Positions 1 through 5,663 are shown, counted from the stretch's first letter. The stretch is DNA of 6,474 bases from Candidatus Dormiibacterota bacterium (GCA_019234035.1 JAFALX010000402.1:1-6474), one strand, 5' to 3'. Made by a program: numbers and translations. Notes: generated from the sequence alone by a model not told the origin.

Positions 1-26
1 TACCTCTTTCCGTGGTGTGCGGGCAT
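1..26 (-). CDS. rplA: 50S ribosomal protein L1, N-terminal fragment
   Basis: Only the first eight codons and two bases of the ninth lie in the window; the gene runs off the left edge. The readable start is M-P-A-H-H-G-K-R, which fits the usual beginning of bacterial L1 (Met, a few residues, then H-G-K-R-Y). A strong Shine-Dalgarno sequence, GGAGG, lies five bases before the ATG. L1 is a large-subunit protein at the exit-side stalk and, in many bacteria, the autogenous repressor of the rplK-rplA operon. It follows rplK by 54 bases on the same strand, the standard order. Identification rests on a short peptide plus strong gene-order context. Confidence 0.88.
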
Positions 27-49
27 GTCAGCCTCCGTGTGGTGCGAGC

Positions 50-66
50 GGGCGCGCCACGCGCCC
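50..66 (-). other. GC hairpin between rplK and rplA
   Basis: A perfect 7-bp inverted repeat, GGGCGCG / CGCGCCC with a 3-base loop, occupies part of the 54-base rplK-rplA gap and ends 23 bases before the rplA ATG. There is no U-run after it, so it does not look like an intrinsic terminator. It could be a processing site, a partial attenuator, or part of a structure read by L1, but I see no specific L1-site signature. Only the inverted repeat is observed; any function is inference. Confidence 0.4.
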
Positions 67-80
67 TCCCACTGTGCGAA

Positions 81-506
81 TCAGTTGACGGTCACTCCCA
101 TGGAGCGCGCCGTCCCTTCGATGACGCGCATCGCCTGCTCGAGGTCGTGCGCGTTGAGGTCCTCCATCTTCGTCCGCGCGATCTCGCGGACCTGGTCGCG
201 CGTCACCGAGCCCACCTTGGCGCGGTTCGGCGTGGCCGATCCCTTCTCCACGCCGGCCGCCTTCTTGAGCAGATCGCCCGCGGGCGGCGTCTTGGTGATG
301 AACGTGAACGTGCGGTCCTCGAACACCGTGATCTCGGCGGGGATGATGCTGCCCGCCTGCGCCTGCGTGCGCTCGTTGTACGCCTTGCAGAACTCCATGA
401 TGTTGATGCCGTGGGGGCCGAGGGCTGTGCCGACCGGCGGCGCCGGGGTCGCCTTGCCCGCCTGTATCTGCAGACGGATGACCGTCTTGACCTTCTTCTT
501 TCCCAT
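81..506 (-). CDS. rplK: 50S ribosomal protein L11
   Basis: The 141-residue product is the normal length for L11. L11 binds the GTPase-associated centre of 23S rRNA together with the L10/L7/L12 stalk and takes part in factor-dependent steps of translation. The start M-G-K-K-K-V-K, the N-terminal P-A-P-P-V-G-T-A-L-G-P-H-G-I-N-I-M-E-F segment (about residues 21-39) and the C-terminal rRNA-binding domain ending in A-R-S-M-G-V are typical. The ATG lies two bases after the nusG stop codon, so translation is probably coupled to nusG; the ribosome-binding site would lie inside the end of nusG. No anomalies are seen. Confidence 0.97.
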   Translation of the reverse strand: MGKKKVKTVIRLQIQAGKATPAPPVGTALGPHGINIMEFCKAYNERTQAQAGSIIPAEITVFEDRTFTFITKTPPAGDLLKKAAGVEKGSATPNRAKVGSVTRDQVREIARTKMEDLNAHDLEQAMRVIEGTARSMGVTVN

Positions 507-508
507 GC

Positions 509-1057
509 CTAGCGCAGTCTCTCCACCTGCAGCAGGTCCAGCTCGACCGGCGTCTCGCGGCCGAACATGTTGACCAGCACCTTGAGCTTGCCCTTCTCCA
601 CGTTGAGGTCGGTCACCTTGCCGTGGAAGTCGGTGAACGGCCCGTCGATGACGCGCACGTTCTCGCCCACCTCGTATTCCACCGAGACCTTGGTCTCCGG
701 CTGCGCCTTGACCTGCTTCTGAATGCTGCGGATCTCGGATTCCTGCAGCGGCACGGGCTTGTTTCCAGAGCCGACGAACGAGGTGACGCCCGGCGTGTTG
801 CGCACGACGTACCAGGCCTCGTCGTCCATGATCATGTTGACCAGGATGTAGCCGGGGAAGATGCGCTTGCTGACCTTGCGCCGCTGCCCGTCCTTGATCT
901 CCATCACCTCTTCGGTGGGGACGAGCACGTCGAAGATCTTGTCGTGCATGTCCATCGACTCAACCCGCTTCAGCAGGTTGTTGCGCACTTTGTCCTCGTG
1001 ACCCGAGTACGCGTGCACGACGTACCACTGGGCGCTTGCGGCGGCTACGTTGGCCAT
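509..1057 (-). CDS. nusG: Transcription termination/antitermination factor NusG
   Basis: The 182-residue product has the two-domain layout of NusG. The N-terminal NGN domain (about residues 10-115) starts with W-Y-V-V-H-A-Y-S-G-H-E and contains R-I-F-P-G-Y-I-L-V; it binds the RNA polymerase clamp. The C-terminal KOW domain (about 127-180) has G-E-N-V-R-V-I-D-G-P-F and F-G-R-E-T-P-V-E-L, and in known NusG proteins it contacts ribosomal protein S10 or Rho. The N-terminus is short, without the long acidic extension seen in many Actinobacteria. An AGGA ribosome-binding motif lies eight bases before the ATG. The gene follows secE by 30 bases and precedes rplK by two, the conserved order. Confidence 0.97.
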   Translation of the reverse strand: MANVAAASAQWYVVHAYSGHEDKVRNNLLKRVESMDMHDKIFDVLVPTEEVMEIKDGQRRKVSKRIFPGYILVNMIMDDEAWYVVRNTPGVTSFVGSGNKPVPLQESEIRSIQKQVKAQPETKVSVEYEVGENVRVIDGPFTDFHGKVTDLNVEKGKLKVLVNMFGRETPVELDLLQVERLR

Positions 1058-1087
1058 GGCAGTTCCTATGTTTCTCTCATTCCCAAT

Positions 1088-1429
1088 TTATGGAATCGGT
1101 GTTGCGTGTGGAGGTGTCGTCGTGGAGCCGGGCGCCGGCGTTGCCGTGGGCGAGGATGAGGTGCTGGTGTACACCTGCCGGACGCCGAGGCTGAGCAGGT
1201 AGTCGGCGCCGCCGATCAGCACTCCGAACAGGACCACGGTCGCGATCACGATGCCGGTCATGCGCAACAGCTCGTCGCGGGCGGGCCACACCACCTTGCG
1301 CAGCTCGTCCCAGACGCCCTGAAAGTACGCAACCATCCCGGCGCGATCGGTGCTGCGCGGCGGCACAAGCTGCGGTCGCGGCTTCGGTGCCGGATTCGAT
1401 CTCGCGGCGGGCCGGACTGCTTTCGCCAC
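1088..1429 (-). CDS. secE: Preprotein translocase subunit SecE with a long Ser/Thr/Pro tail
   Basis: SecE is the small essential clamp subunit of the SecYEG channel in the cytoplasmic membrane. The 113-residue product has a Pro/Arg-rich N-terminal stretch (1-30), the SecE signature amphipathic helix F-Q-G-V-W-D-E-L-R-K-V-V-W-P (about 36-49), and one transmembrane helix (about 57-80). It then continues with a low-complexity tail (about 86-113) made mostly of Thr, Ser, Pro and Ala. Single-helix SecE proteins usually end shortly after the membrane segment, so the tail is unusual; it would lie outside the cytoplasm. The start is GTG. A near-perfect AAGGAGGTCA (1441-1450) is 14 bases upstream, longer than ideal, but no nearer in-frame start exists. 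Position between tRNA-Trp and nusG supports the call. Confidence 0.94.
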   Translation of the reverse strand: MAKAVRPAARSNPAPKPRPQLVPPRSTDRAGMVAYFQGVWDELRKVVWPARDELLRMTGIVIATVVLFGVLIGGADYLLSLGVRQVYTSTSSSPTATPAPGSTTTPPHATPIP

Positions 1430-1469
1430 GGGTTTCCGACTGACCTCCTTGATTGCTCGGGTGTGTTCT

Positions 1470-1484
1470 CCGCACCGGGTGCGG
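1470..1484 (-). other. Small hairpin between tRNA-Trp and secE
   Basis: A perfect 6-bp inverted repeat, CCGCAC / GTGCGG with a 3-base loop, lies eight bases downstream of the tRNA CCA end, in the 62-base leader of secE. After tRNA excision it would be near the new 5' end of the secE-nusG-rplK message and could protect it or mark the 3' trailer for processing. The repeat is observed; the role is inference. Confidence 0.35.
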
Positions 1485-1491
1485 TTGAGGG

Positions 1492-1567
1492 TGGCAGGGG
1501 CGGCACGGCTCGAACGCGCGACCCTCGGTTTTGGAGACCGATGCTCTACCAGCTGAGCTACGCCCCT
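1492..1567 (-). tRNA. trnW: tRNA-Trp (anticodon CCA), CCA end encoded
   Basis: Read on the minus strand the cloverleaf is complete: acceptor AGGGGCG pairs with CGCCCCT, a D arm with GCTC...GAGC, an anticodon stem TCGGT/ACCGA around the loop CTCCAAA (anticodon CCA, reading UGG), and a T arm GCGCG-TTCGAGC-CGTGC; the outermost T-stem pairs are G-C and C-G. The discriminator is G, as in bacterial tRNA-Trp, and the terminal CCA is encoded. The mature 5' end is three bases after the rpmG stop codon, so the tRNA is co-transcribed with rpmG and secE and must be excised by RNase P and 3' processing from a protein-coding transcript. Confidence 0.97.
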
Positions 1568-1570
1568 CCG

Positions 1571-1738
1571 CTACTTTGTCTCTCGGTGCAGCGTATGACA
1601 GCGGCACCACCGGCAGAACTTGCGCAGCTCCAGGCGATCCGGGTCGTTGCGCTTGTTCTTGACCGTCGTGTAGTTGCGTCGTTTGCAGTCAGGGCACTGC
1701 AAGGTGATGATGGACGAGCCACCCTTGGCCGTCGCCAC
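1571..1738 (-). CDS. rpmG: 50S ribosomal protein L33, zinc-binding type
   Basis: A 55-residue product beginning (V/M)-A-T-A-K-G-G-S-S and containing C-P-D-C (residues 15-18), Y-T-T-V-K-N-K-R-N (23-31), R-L-E-L-R-K-F-C-R-W-C (35-45) and ending H-R-E-T-K. This is classic L33. The two Cys pairs (15/18 and 42/45) mark the zinc-containing 'C+' form; an extra Cys47 is present. The GTG start is fixed because an in-frame TAG lies two codons upstream; GAGG nine bases before it serves as ribosome-binding site. It is the first gene of the rpmG-tRNA-Trp-secE-nusG-rplK unit. Zinc-free L33 paralogues replace this form under zinc starvation in several bacteria; none is seen here. Confidence 0.96.
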   Translation of the reverse strand: MATAKGGSSIITLQCPDCKRRNYTTVKNKRNDPDRLELRKFCRWCRCHTLHRETK

Positions 1739-1753
1739 GTGCTATCGCCTCAC

Positions 1754-1778
1754 AAAAAAGACCTAGCGGCGCTAGGTC
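1754..1778 (-). promoter_or_regulatory. Hairpin plus U6 at the 5' end of the rpmG transcript
   Basis: On the minus strand a perfect 8-bp inverted repeat, GACCTAGC-GCC-GCTAGGTC (1760-1778), is followed at once by six T residues (1754-1759) and then the GAGG ribosome-binding motif and GTG of rpmG. By form it is an intrinsic terminator. But no minus-strand gene ends just upstream, and the likely -10 box is seven bases away, so transcription would start at or next to the hairpin. It could block read-through from the hyp operon, act as an attenuator, or be a stable 5' cap hairpin. The structure is directly visible; the choice among roles is open. Confidence 0.65.
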
Positions 1779-1785
1779 AAGAGGC

Positions 1786-1813
1786 AGTTTACCACAGGCC
1801 CTGGAGCGGCAAA
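1786..1813 (-). promoter_or_regulatory. Probable promoter of the rpmG-tRNA-Trp-secE-nusG-rplK operon
   Basis: On the minus strand TTTGCC (1808-1813) and TAAACT (1786-1791) are separated by 16 bases. TAAACT keeps the key T, A and final T of a sigma-70 type -10 box; the -35 match is weaker. The predicted start site is near 1779-1780, about 40 bases before the rpmG GTG, immediately ahead of the hairpin. It is the only reasonable minus-strand promoter I see in the 195-base gap upstream of rpmG. A motif call by eye. Confidence 0.5.
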
Positions 1814-1883
1814 CCGCGGGCGCAGCACCGTCACAGGGCATGGCGCACGGCCGGGCCAGGCGGGCGTCTGTGCGGCACGACCG

Positions 1884-1912
1884 ATGACGCAGCGCAAGCA
1901 CCGACGTATGCT
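1884..1912 (+). promoter_or_regulatory. Probable promoter of the small zinc-ribbon gene
   Basis: ATGACG (1884-1889) and TATGCT (1907-1912) are separated by exactly 17 bases and match sigma-70 consensus at four of six positions each. The predicted start near 1919 gives a leader of about 15 bases before the ATG at 1934. It is divergent from, and about 70 bases away from, the rpmG promoter. Confidence 0.45.
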
Positions 1913-1933
1913 CGGTGCAACAGTCGAGAACGG

Positions 1934-2167
1934 ATGAGCGCAATGGACGACGCCGGCACCCAGTCAGAGGACGGCGACACCCCTGCCCCGGCACCCGCGA
2001 CGAGCGGAGCGACCAGGGTACAGAGCGTCACCTGCGGCCGCTGCGGCTGGCCCAGCGCGTGCGTCGCCCAGGACGGTCTGCGGCTCCTGACCTTCATGTG
2101 CCACTGGTGCGGCAGGACGACCGTCGGAGTGGTCGATCCCACCATCAGGCGGACCGTCATCTTCTGA
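1934..2167 (+). CDS. Small hypothetical protein, possible zinc ribbon
   Basis: A 77-residue product I do not recognise as a named family. Residues 1-30 are acidic and Pro/Ala/Thr-rich, likely disordered. Residues 31-77 hold T-C-G-R-C-G-W-P (Cys34, Cys37) and M-C-H-W-C-G-R-T (Cys56, Cys59), a CxxC-18-CxxC spacing that fits a zinc ribbon, followed by a short beta-rich C-terminus ending R-R-T-V-I-F. An additional Cys43 is present. The open frame extends upstream through non-coding sequence, so the start is chosen at the ATG at 1934; a second ATG at 1943 is a fair alternative and neither has a strong Shine-Dalgarno. A plausible promoter lies just upstream. It is the only plus-strand gene. DNA or RNA binding is possible but not shown. 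Confidence 0.6.
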   Translation: MSAMDDAGTQSEDGDTPAPAPATSGATRVQSVTCGRCGWPSACVAQDGLRLLTFMCHWCGRTTVGVVDPTIRRTVIF

Positions 2168-2241
2168 GCTGCCGGGCTCAGGTCTGGGCAAGCGCTCACA
2201 CCAAACGGTACAGCTCCGCTATCATCGCGCAGCTTCCACCG

Positions 2242-2274
2242 TGGTCTCGGACCAAGGGCGCGTGAGACGCGCCC
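2242..2274. terminator. Tandem hairpins in the convergent gap
   Basis: Two adjacent perfect inverted repeats lie between the stop of the plus-strand small gene (2167) and the stop of hypE (2310): TGGTC-TCG-GACCA (2242-2254) and GGGCGCGT-GAG-ACGCGCCC (2256-2274). Neither is followed by a T-run on either strand. In a high-GC genome such symmetrical hairpins between converging genes often act as bidirectional terminators; here that is inferred from position. Nothing else is seen in this 142-base gap. Confidence 0.45.
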
Positions 2275-2309
2275 AGACGACCGCTCACCACCACCCCCCG
2301 CTGCCGCGT

Positions 2310-3485
2310 TCAGCAGATGCGCGGTAGCGGGTCTCCCTGCAGCATGTCGACGACGCGCGTGCCTCCGAACACGGTCTCGATGAAGACCATGCCCTCGGGC
2401 TCCGGCAGCACCGTGCCGATGATGGCGGCCTCCGCGCCCTCCGGCCGAGACCGCATCACCTGCAGGGCGCGTTCGGCGTCGCCCTCCGCGACGATGGCGA
2501 CCAGCTTGCCCTCGTTGGCGATGTAGAGCGCCTCGATGCCGAGGATCTCGGCCACGCCCCGGACGACATCATGGATGGGGAGGGAGTCCTCGTTCATGGA
2601 GATGGCAACACCCGCGCCCTGCGCGATCTCGTTGAGCACGGTGGCCACGCCGCCGCGGGTGGCGTCACGCATGAAATGGACGTCGATGTCCTCGTCGAAC
2701 AGCGCCTTGGTCAGACCATGCAGCGGCATGGTGTCGCTGCGCAACGACTCCGCCTCGAGGTCGACGTCGCCGCGGGCCAGCATGACGGTGGCGCCGTGGT
2801 CACCGAGCGCGCCGCTGACCAGCACCACGTCACCGGCGCGGACGCGCGCCATGGCACTGCGCTGGGGCAGCTCCACGATGCCGACACCGGTCGTCGTGAT
2901 GAACAGCTTGTCGGCCTTGCCACGCGGCACCACCTTGGTGTCGCCCGTGACGACGCTCACGCCCGCGCGGTCGGCCGCGGCGCGAAGCGATACCACCACC
3001 TTCCGCAGCAGCTCGACGTCGAGCCCCTCCTCGAGAATGAACGCCGCAGCGATGCCCACCGGGGTGGCGCCGCCCACCGCCAGGTCGTTCACGGTGCCGT
3101 TGATGGCGAGCTCGCCGATGTCACCACCGGGGAAGAACAGCGGGCTGACGACGAAGGAGTCCGTGGTCACCGCGAGCCCGAGGTTGTCGACTCCGGGGAT
3201 CGGCAGCACGGCCTGATCGCCCAGCTGGTCGAGCACCGGGTTGCTGAGCACGTCCGCGAACAGGGCGGTGATCAACGTGTGGCTCGATTTCCCGCCGGCG
3301 CCGTGGCTCATGGTGATCGCGTCATCGCGCATGCGCGGCTTGCGCTTGCGCATCTCCTCAATGCGCTCGAGCACGCGCTGCTCCGGGTCGGCGATGCGCG
3401 CAGCCGCCGCCCTGATGGCGGCGCCGCTTCCCGCGACTGGGACCTCCGGCGGCGGACTCTCGGACGTGACGTCCGTGTCCGTCAT
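2310..3485 (-). CDS. hypE: Hydrogenase maturation protein HypE (thiocarbamate dehydratase)
   Basis: HypE makes the cyanide ligands of the [NiFe] hydrogenase active site: HypF carbamoylates its C-terminal Cys and HypE dehydrates this with ATP to a thiocyanate, which is passed to the HypC-HypD complex. The 391-residue product ends P-R-I-C, the diagnostic C-terminus with the acceptor Cys391. The PurM/AIRS-like ATP-binding fold is seen in S-H-G-A-G-G-K (60-66), T-T-D-S-F-V-V (107-113), N-D-L-A-V-G-G (133-139), G-D-T-K-V-V (181-186) and M-R-D-A-T-R-G-G-V (272-280). About 55 residues precede the conserved core, longer than in E. coli HypE: a Pro/Ala-rich start, then a charged, probably helical segment (about 33-55). 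The ATG overlaps the hypD stop (ATGA). It is the last gene of the operon. Confidence 0.97.
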   Translation of the reverse strand: MTDTDVTSESPPPEVPVAGSGAAIRAAAARIADPEQRVLERIEEMRKRKPRMRDDAITMSHGAGGKSSHTLITALFADVLSNPVLDQLGDQAVLPIPGVDNLGLAVTTDSFVVSPLFFPGGDIGELAINGTVNDLAVGGATPVGIAAAFILEEGLDVELLRKVVVSLRAAADRAGVSVVTGDTKVVPRGKADKLFITTTGVGIVELPQRSAMARVRAGDVVLVSGALGDHGATVMLARGDVDLEAESLRSDTMPLHGLTKALFDEDIDVHFMRDATRGGVATVLNEIAQGAGVAISMNEDSLPIHDVVRGVAEILGIEALYIANEGKLVAIVAEGDAERALQVMRSRPEGAEAAIIGTVLPEPEGMVFIETVFGGTRVVDMLQGDPLPRIC

Positions 3486-4672
3486 CCGGCCTTCACCTCG
3501 ATGGGTTTCAGCTCCTTGACGGCACCGTTGCCGTTGCCGTTGCCGTTGGCGCCCATCGCCCGCTCGCGCTCGCGCGCACGCGAGTAGCGGCCGAAGTTGT
3601 AGTACGCGGCGCATGCGCCCTCGGACGACACCATGCACGTGCCGATCGGCGTCTCCGGGGTGCACGCGGTGCCGAACACCTTGCACTCCCAGGGCTTGAG
3701 CACGCCCTTGAGCACCTCGCCGCACTGACACGCCTTGGGATCGGCGACGCGAACACCCGGGACGGTGAACATCTTCTCGGCGTTCCACTCGTCGAACTCC
3801 TCGCGCAGCTCCAGTCCGCTCTGGCTGATGAAGCCGAGGCCGCGCCACTCGAATTGTGTGCGCAGCTGGAAGACGCGGCCGAGCACGTCGAGGGCCTTGG
3901 GGTTGCCCTCGTCGTGCACCACGCGCGTGTACTGGTTCTCCACCTCGCAGCGTCCCTGCAGGATCTGCTGGATGACCATGTGGACGCCCTGCAGGATGTC
4001 GAGCGGCTCGAAGCCCACCACCACAACGGGCTTGTTGTACGTCCGCGTCACGAACTCGTAGGGGCGGATGCCGACGACGGTGGACACGTGGCCTGGCCCG
4101 AGGAAGCCGTCGAGCTGCAGGTCCGGTGAATCCAGGATCGCCTTCATCGGCGGAATGATGTTGACGTGGTTGCAGAAGACGAAGAGGTTGCGCAGGTTCT
4201 CGGCCTTGGCGCGCAGCAGCGTCAGCGCCGTCGAGGGGGCCGTCGTCTCGAAGCCGATGGCGTAGAAGACAACCTTTTTGTCAGGGTTGTCACGAGCGAT
4301 CTTGAGCGCGTCAAGCGGCGAGTACACCATGCGCACGTCGGCCCCTGCGGCCTTGGCGTCGAGCAGGCTGCCGTCGCTGCCGGGGACGCGCATGAGGTCG
4401 CCGAAGCAGGTGAAGATCACCTCGGGCCGCTTGGCCAGTGCGATGCCGTCGTCGAGCCGGCCCATGGGGATGACGCATACCGGGCAGCCCGGCCCGTGCA
4501 CCAGCTCGACGTTGCTCGGCAACAGGTCCTCGATGCCGTACTTGAAGATGGTGTGCGTGTGCCCGCCGCACACCTCCATGATCTTCCAGTGCTTGTCGCC
4601 GGCCTCGCCGGCGATGCGCTGGCTCAGCGCTCGCGCAATGTCGGCGTCGCGGAACTCGTCGGCAAACTTCAT
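3482..4672 (-). CDS. hypD: Hydrogenase maturation protein HypD (Fe-S scaffold)
   Basis: HypD is the [4Fe-4S] scaffold that, with HypC, holds the iron while CO and two CN ligands are added. The 396-residue product contains the family motifs C-G-G-H-T-H (35-40), G-P-G-C-P-V-C (60-66), G-F-E-T-T-A-P-S, F-C-N-H and G-P-G-H-V-S. The C-terminal Cys cluster is present (Cys315, 317, 330, 337, 346, 354). After about residue 365 comes an unusual hydrophilic tail: a run of alternating Arg/Glu, a four-times repeated Asn-Gly, then a Lys/Glu-rich end. The usual core is complete, so the tail is an extension. GGAGGG eight bases before the ATG is a good ribosome-binding site. It overlaps hypC (ATGA) upstream and hypE (ATGA) downstream. 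Confidence 0.97.
   Translation of the reverse strand: MKFADEFRDADIARALSQRIAGEAGDKHWKIMEVCGGHTHTIFKYGIEDLLPSNVELVHGPGCPVCVIPMGRLDDGIALAKRPEVIFTCFGDLMRVPGSDGSLLDAKAAGADVRMVYSPLDALKIARDNPDKKVVFYAIGFETTAPSTALTLLRAKAENLRNLFVFCNHVNIIPPMKAILDSPDLQLDGFLGPGHVSTVVGIRPYEFVTRTYNKPVVVVGFEPLDILQGVHMVIQQILQGRCEVENQYTRVVHDEGNPKALDVLGRVFQLRTQFEWRGLGFISQSGLELREEFDEWNAEKMFTVPGVRVADPKACQCGEVLKGVLKPWECKVFGTACTPETPIGTCMVSSEGACAAYYNFGRYSRARERERAMGANGNGNGNGAVKELKPIEVKAG
3525..3548. repeat. Tandem hexamer CCGTTG x4 in the hypD tail
   Basis: Four perfect head-to-tail copies of CCGTTG encode the Asn-Gly repeats of the HypD C-terminal tail on the minus strand. Copies are identical at the DNA level, which suggests a young, slippage-prone microsatellite; because the unit is six bases, gain or loss stays in frame. 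Confidence 0.9.
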
Positions 4673-4998
4673 GCCGGGGACCCTCCATTGCTCTGACGGT
4701 AGTTGGCCCCCACCAGCTCCTCCTCCATCGCTTCCGATTCGCGGATCTGCTGCAGCTCGTCGGTGTACGCCGGCCCCATCTCCTCGAGGATGCGCAGCGT
4801 CTCGGCGGCCTCCTGCTCGCTGACGCGGCTGAGCGCGAAGCCGACGTGCACGAGCACGTACTCGCCGGGCTCGGTGGCGTCCTCGCCGACGAGCAGCGAG
4901 GTGTTGATGCGCCGGGTCACGCCGCCGAGCTCCACCTTGCCGTACTGGCGGTCATCGTCGACGTAGTCCACGAGGCGCGCCGGAATCGCTAGGCACAT
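4669..4998 (-). CDS. hypC: Hydrogenase maturation chaperone HypC (canonical copy)
   Basis: HypC partners HypD in building the Fe(CN)2CO unit and carries it to the hydrogenase large-subunit precursor. The 109-residue product starts M-C-L-A-I-P, so removal of Met leaves the essential N-terminal Cys2; it also keeps the family segment G-E-Y-V-L-V-H-V-G-F-A-L-S-R-V (45-59) with His51. HypC proteins are usually about 75-95 residues, so the acidic, likely helical C-terminus (about 75-109) is a modest extension. AGGAG lies five bases before the ATG and fixes the start. The first ten bases overlap the end of the upstream SIS gene; the stop overlaps the hypD start (ATGA). Confidence 0.96.
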   Translation of the reverse strand: MCLAIPARLVDYVDDDRQYGKVELGGVTRRINTSLLVGEDATEPGEYVLVHVGFALSRVSEQEAAETLRILEEMGPAYTDELQQIRESEAMEEELVGANYRQSNGGSPA

Positions 4999-5663
4999 AT
5001 CGTCTCCTCCGCGAGCGCCCGCTGCACCAGCTCGAGGAGCAGGTGGTAGAGCGTCATCTGCACTTCCTGAATTCGATGAACACTACTTGACCGAACGACG
5101 AAACAATGGTCGACGGATGTCTCGCGGGCGATCCTGCCTCCGTCGTAGCCGCACGTGGCGATCGTGCGCAACCCGCGGCGGTGCGCCTCGCGCAGACCCC
5201 GGATGAGGTTCTCGGAGTTGCCGCTCGTGGACACCGCCACCACGACGTCGCCGGCCCGCCCGAAGGCGATGATCTGGCGCAGGAACACATCGTCGAAGCT
5301 GACGTCGTTGGCGACGCCGGTGACCACGGCGACATCGTTGGTGAGGCAGAGCGCCGGCAACGGTTGCCCCGAGTAGGGCGACATGAGCTCCGCGACGATG
5401 TCGGCGGCGGACGTGGCGCTGCCGCCGTTGCCGATCGCGAGGAGCCTTCCACCGCCGCGGAACGAGTCGGCGACCTCGCCTGCGGTGGTGATGAGCTCCT
5501 CGCCGTGCTCGGTGAACGCCTGGGTGCGCAGACGGTTGCTCTCAGCGGACTTCAGCAGTGGCGCCTCGGCGAGCTCGCGGAGCACACGCGGGTCGACGAC
5601 CGGCTGCGGGCTCAGCATCGGGTACAGCAGCTGCGAGAACGCGTCGCGACCGGTGTCACTCAC
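4989..5663 (-). CDS. SIS-domain protein, GmhA-like (SIS-1)
   Basis: A 224-residue sugar-isomerase (SIS) domain protein most like phosphoheptose isomerase GmhA, which converts sedoheptulose 7-phosphate to D-glycero-D-manno-heptose 7-phosphate. Visible: G-N-G-G-S-A (78-83), L-T-N-D (107-110), the phosphate-binding S-T-S-G-N-S (145-150) and the C-terminal R-I-Q-E (197-200) with His207. Aligned by eye to E. coli GmhA, Glu65, Gln172 and His180 are kept (Glu92, Gln199, His207) but metal ligand His61 is replaced by Asp88. Start chosen at GTG 5663, which overlaps the upstream stop (GTGA); the frame stays open further but inside the neighbouring gene. Its placement inside a hyp operon suggests a hydrogenase-linked role, not shown here. 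Genuine heptose metabolism is the alternative. Confidence 0.88.
   Translation of the reverse strand: MSDTGRDAFSQLLYPMLSPQPVVDPRVLRELAEAPLLKSAESNRLRTQAFTEHGEELITTAGEVADSFRGGGRLLAIGNGGSATSAADIVAELMSPYSGQPLPALCLTNDVAVVTGVANDVSFDDVFLRQIIAFGRAGDVVVAVSTSGNSENLIRGLREAHRRGLRTIATCGYDGGRIARETSVDHCFVVRSSSVHRIQEVQMTLYHLLLELVQRALAEETICA

Noticed and set aside
50..66. Intrinsic terminator between rplK and rplA
   Set aside because: The hairpin has no U-run and lies between two genes normally co-transcribed; kept only as an unclassified hairpin.
1463..1933. Long plus-strand frame running through tRNA-Trp, rpmG and the intergenic region into the small zinc-ribbon gene
   Set aside because: The upstream part is antisense to a tRNA and to rpmG and has no protein-like features; only the portion from the ATG at 1934 is retained.
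3560..3584. CGCTCG/CGCG-type repeat as a possible CRISPR or regulatory repeat
   Set aside because: It is short, inside hypD and explained by alternating Arg/Glu codons; no spacer-repeat structure.
2571..3587. Long plus-strand open frame opposite hypE
   Set aside because: Its composition (His, Arg, Asp, Ala rich) is the expected antisense shadow of a GC-rich gene; the minus strand encodes an unmistakable HypE.
3486..3848. A 121-residue N-terminal extension of HypE read through from inside hypD
   Set aside because: It is the alternate frame of hypD, rich in Arg/Gly and without domain character; the ATGA overlap at 3482-3485 gives a natural hypE start.
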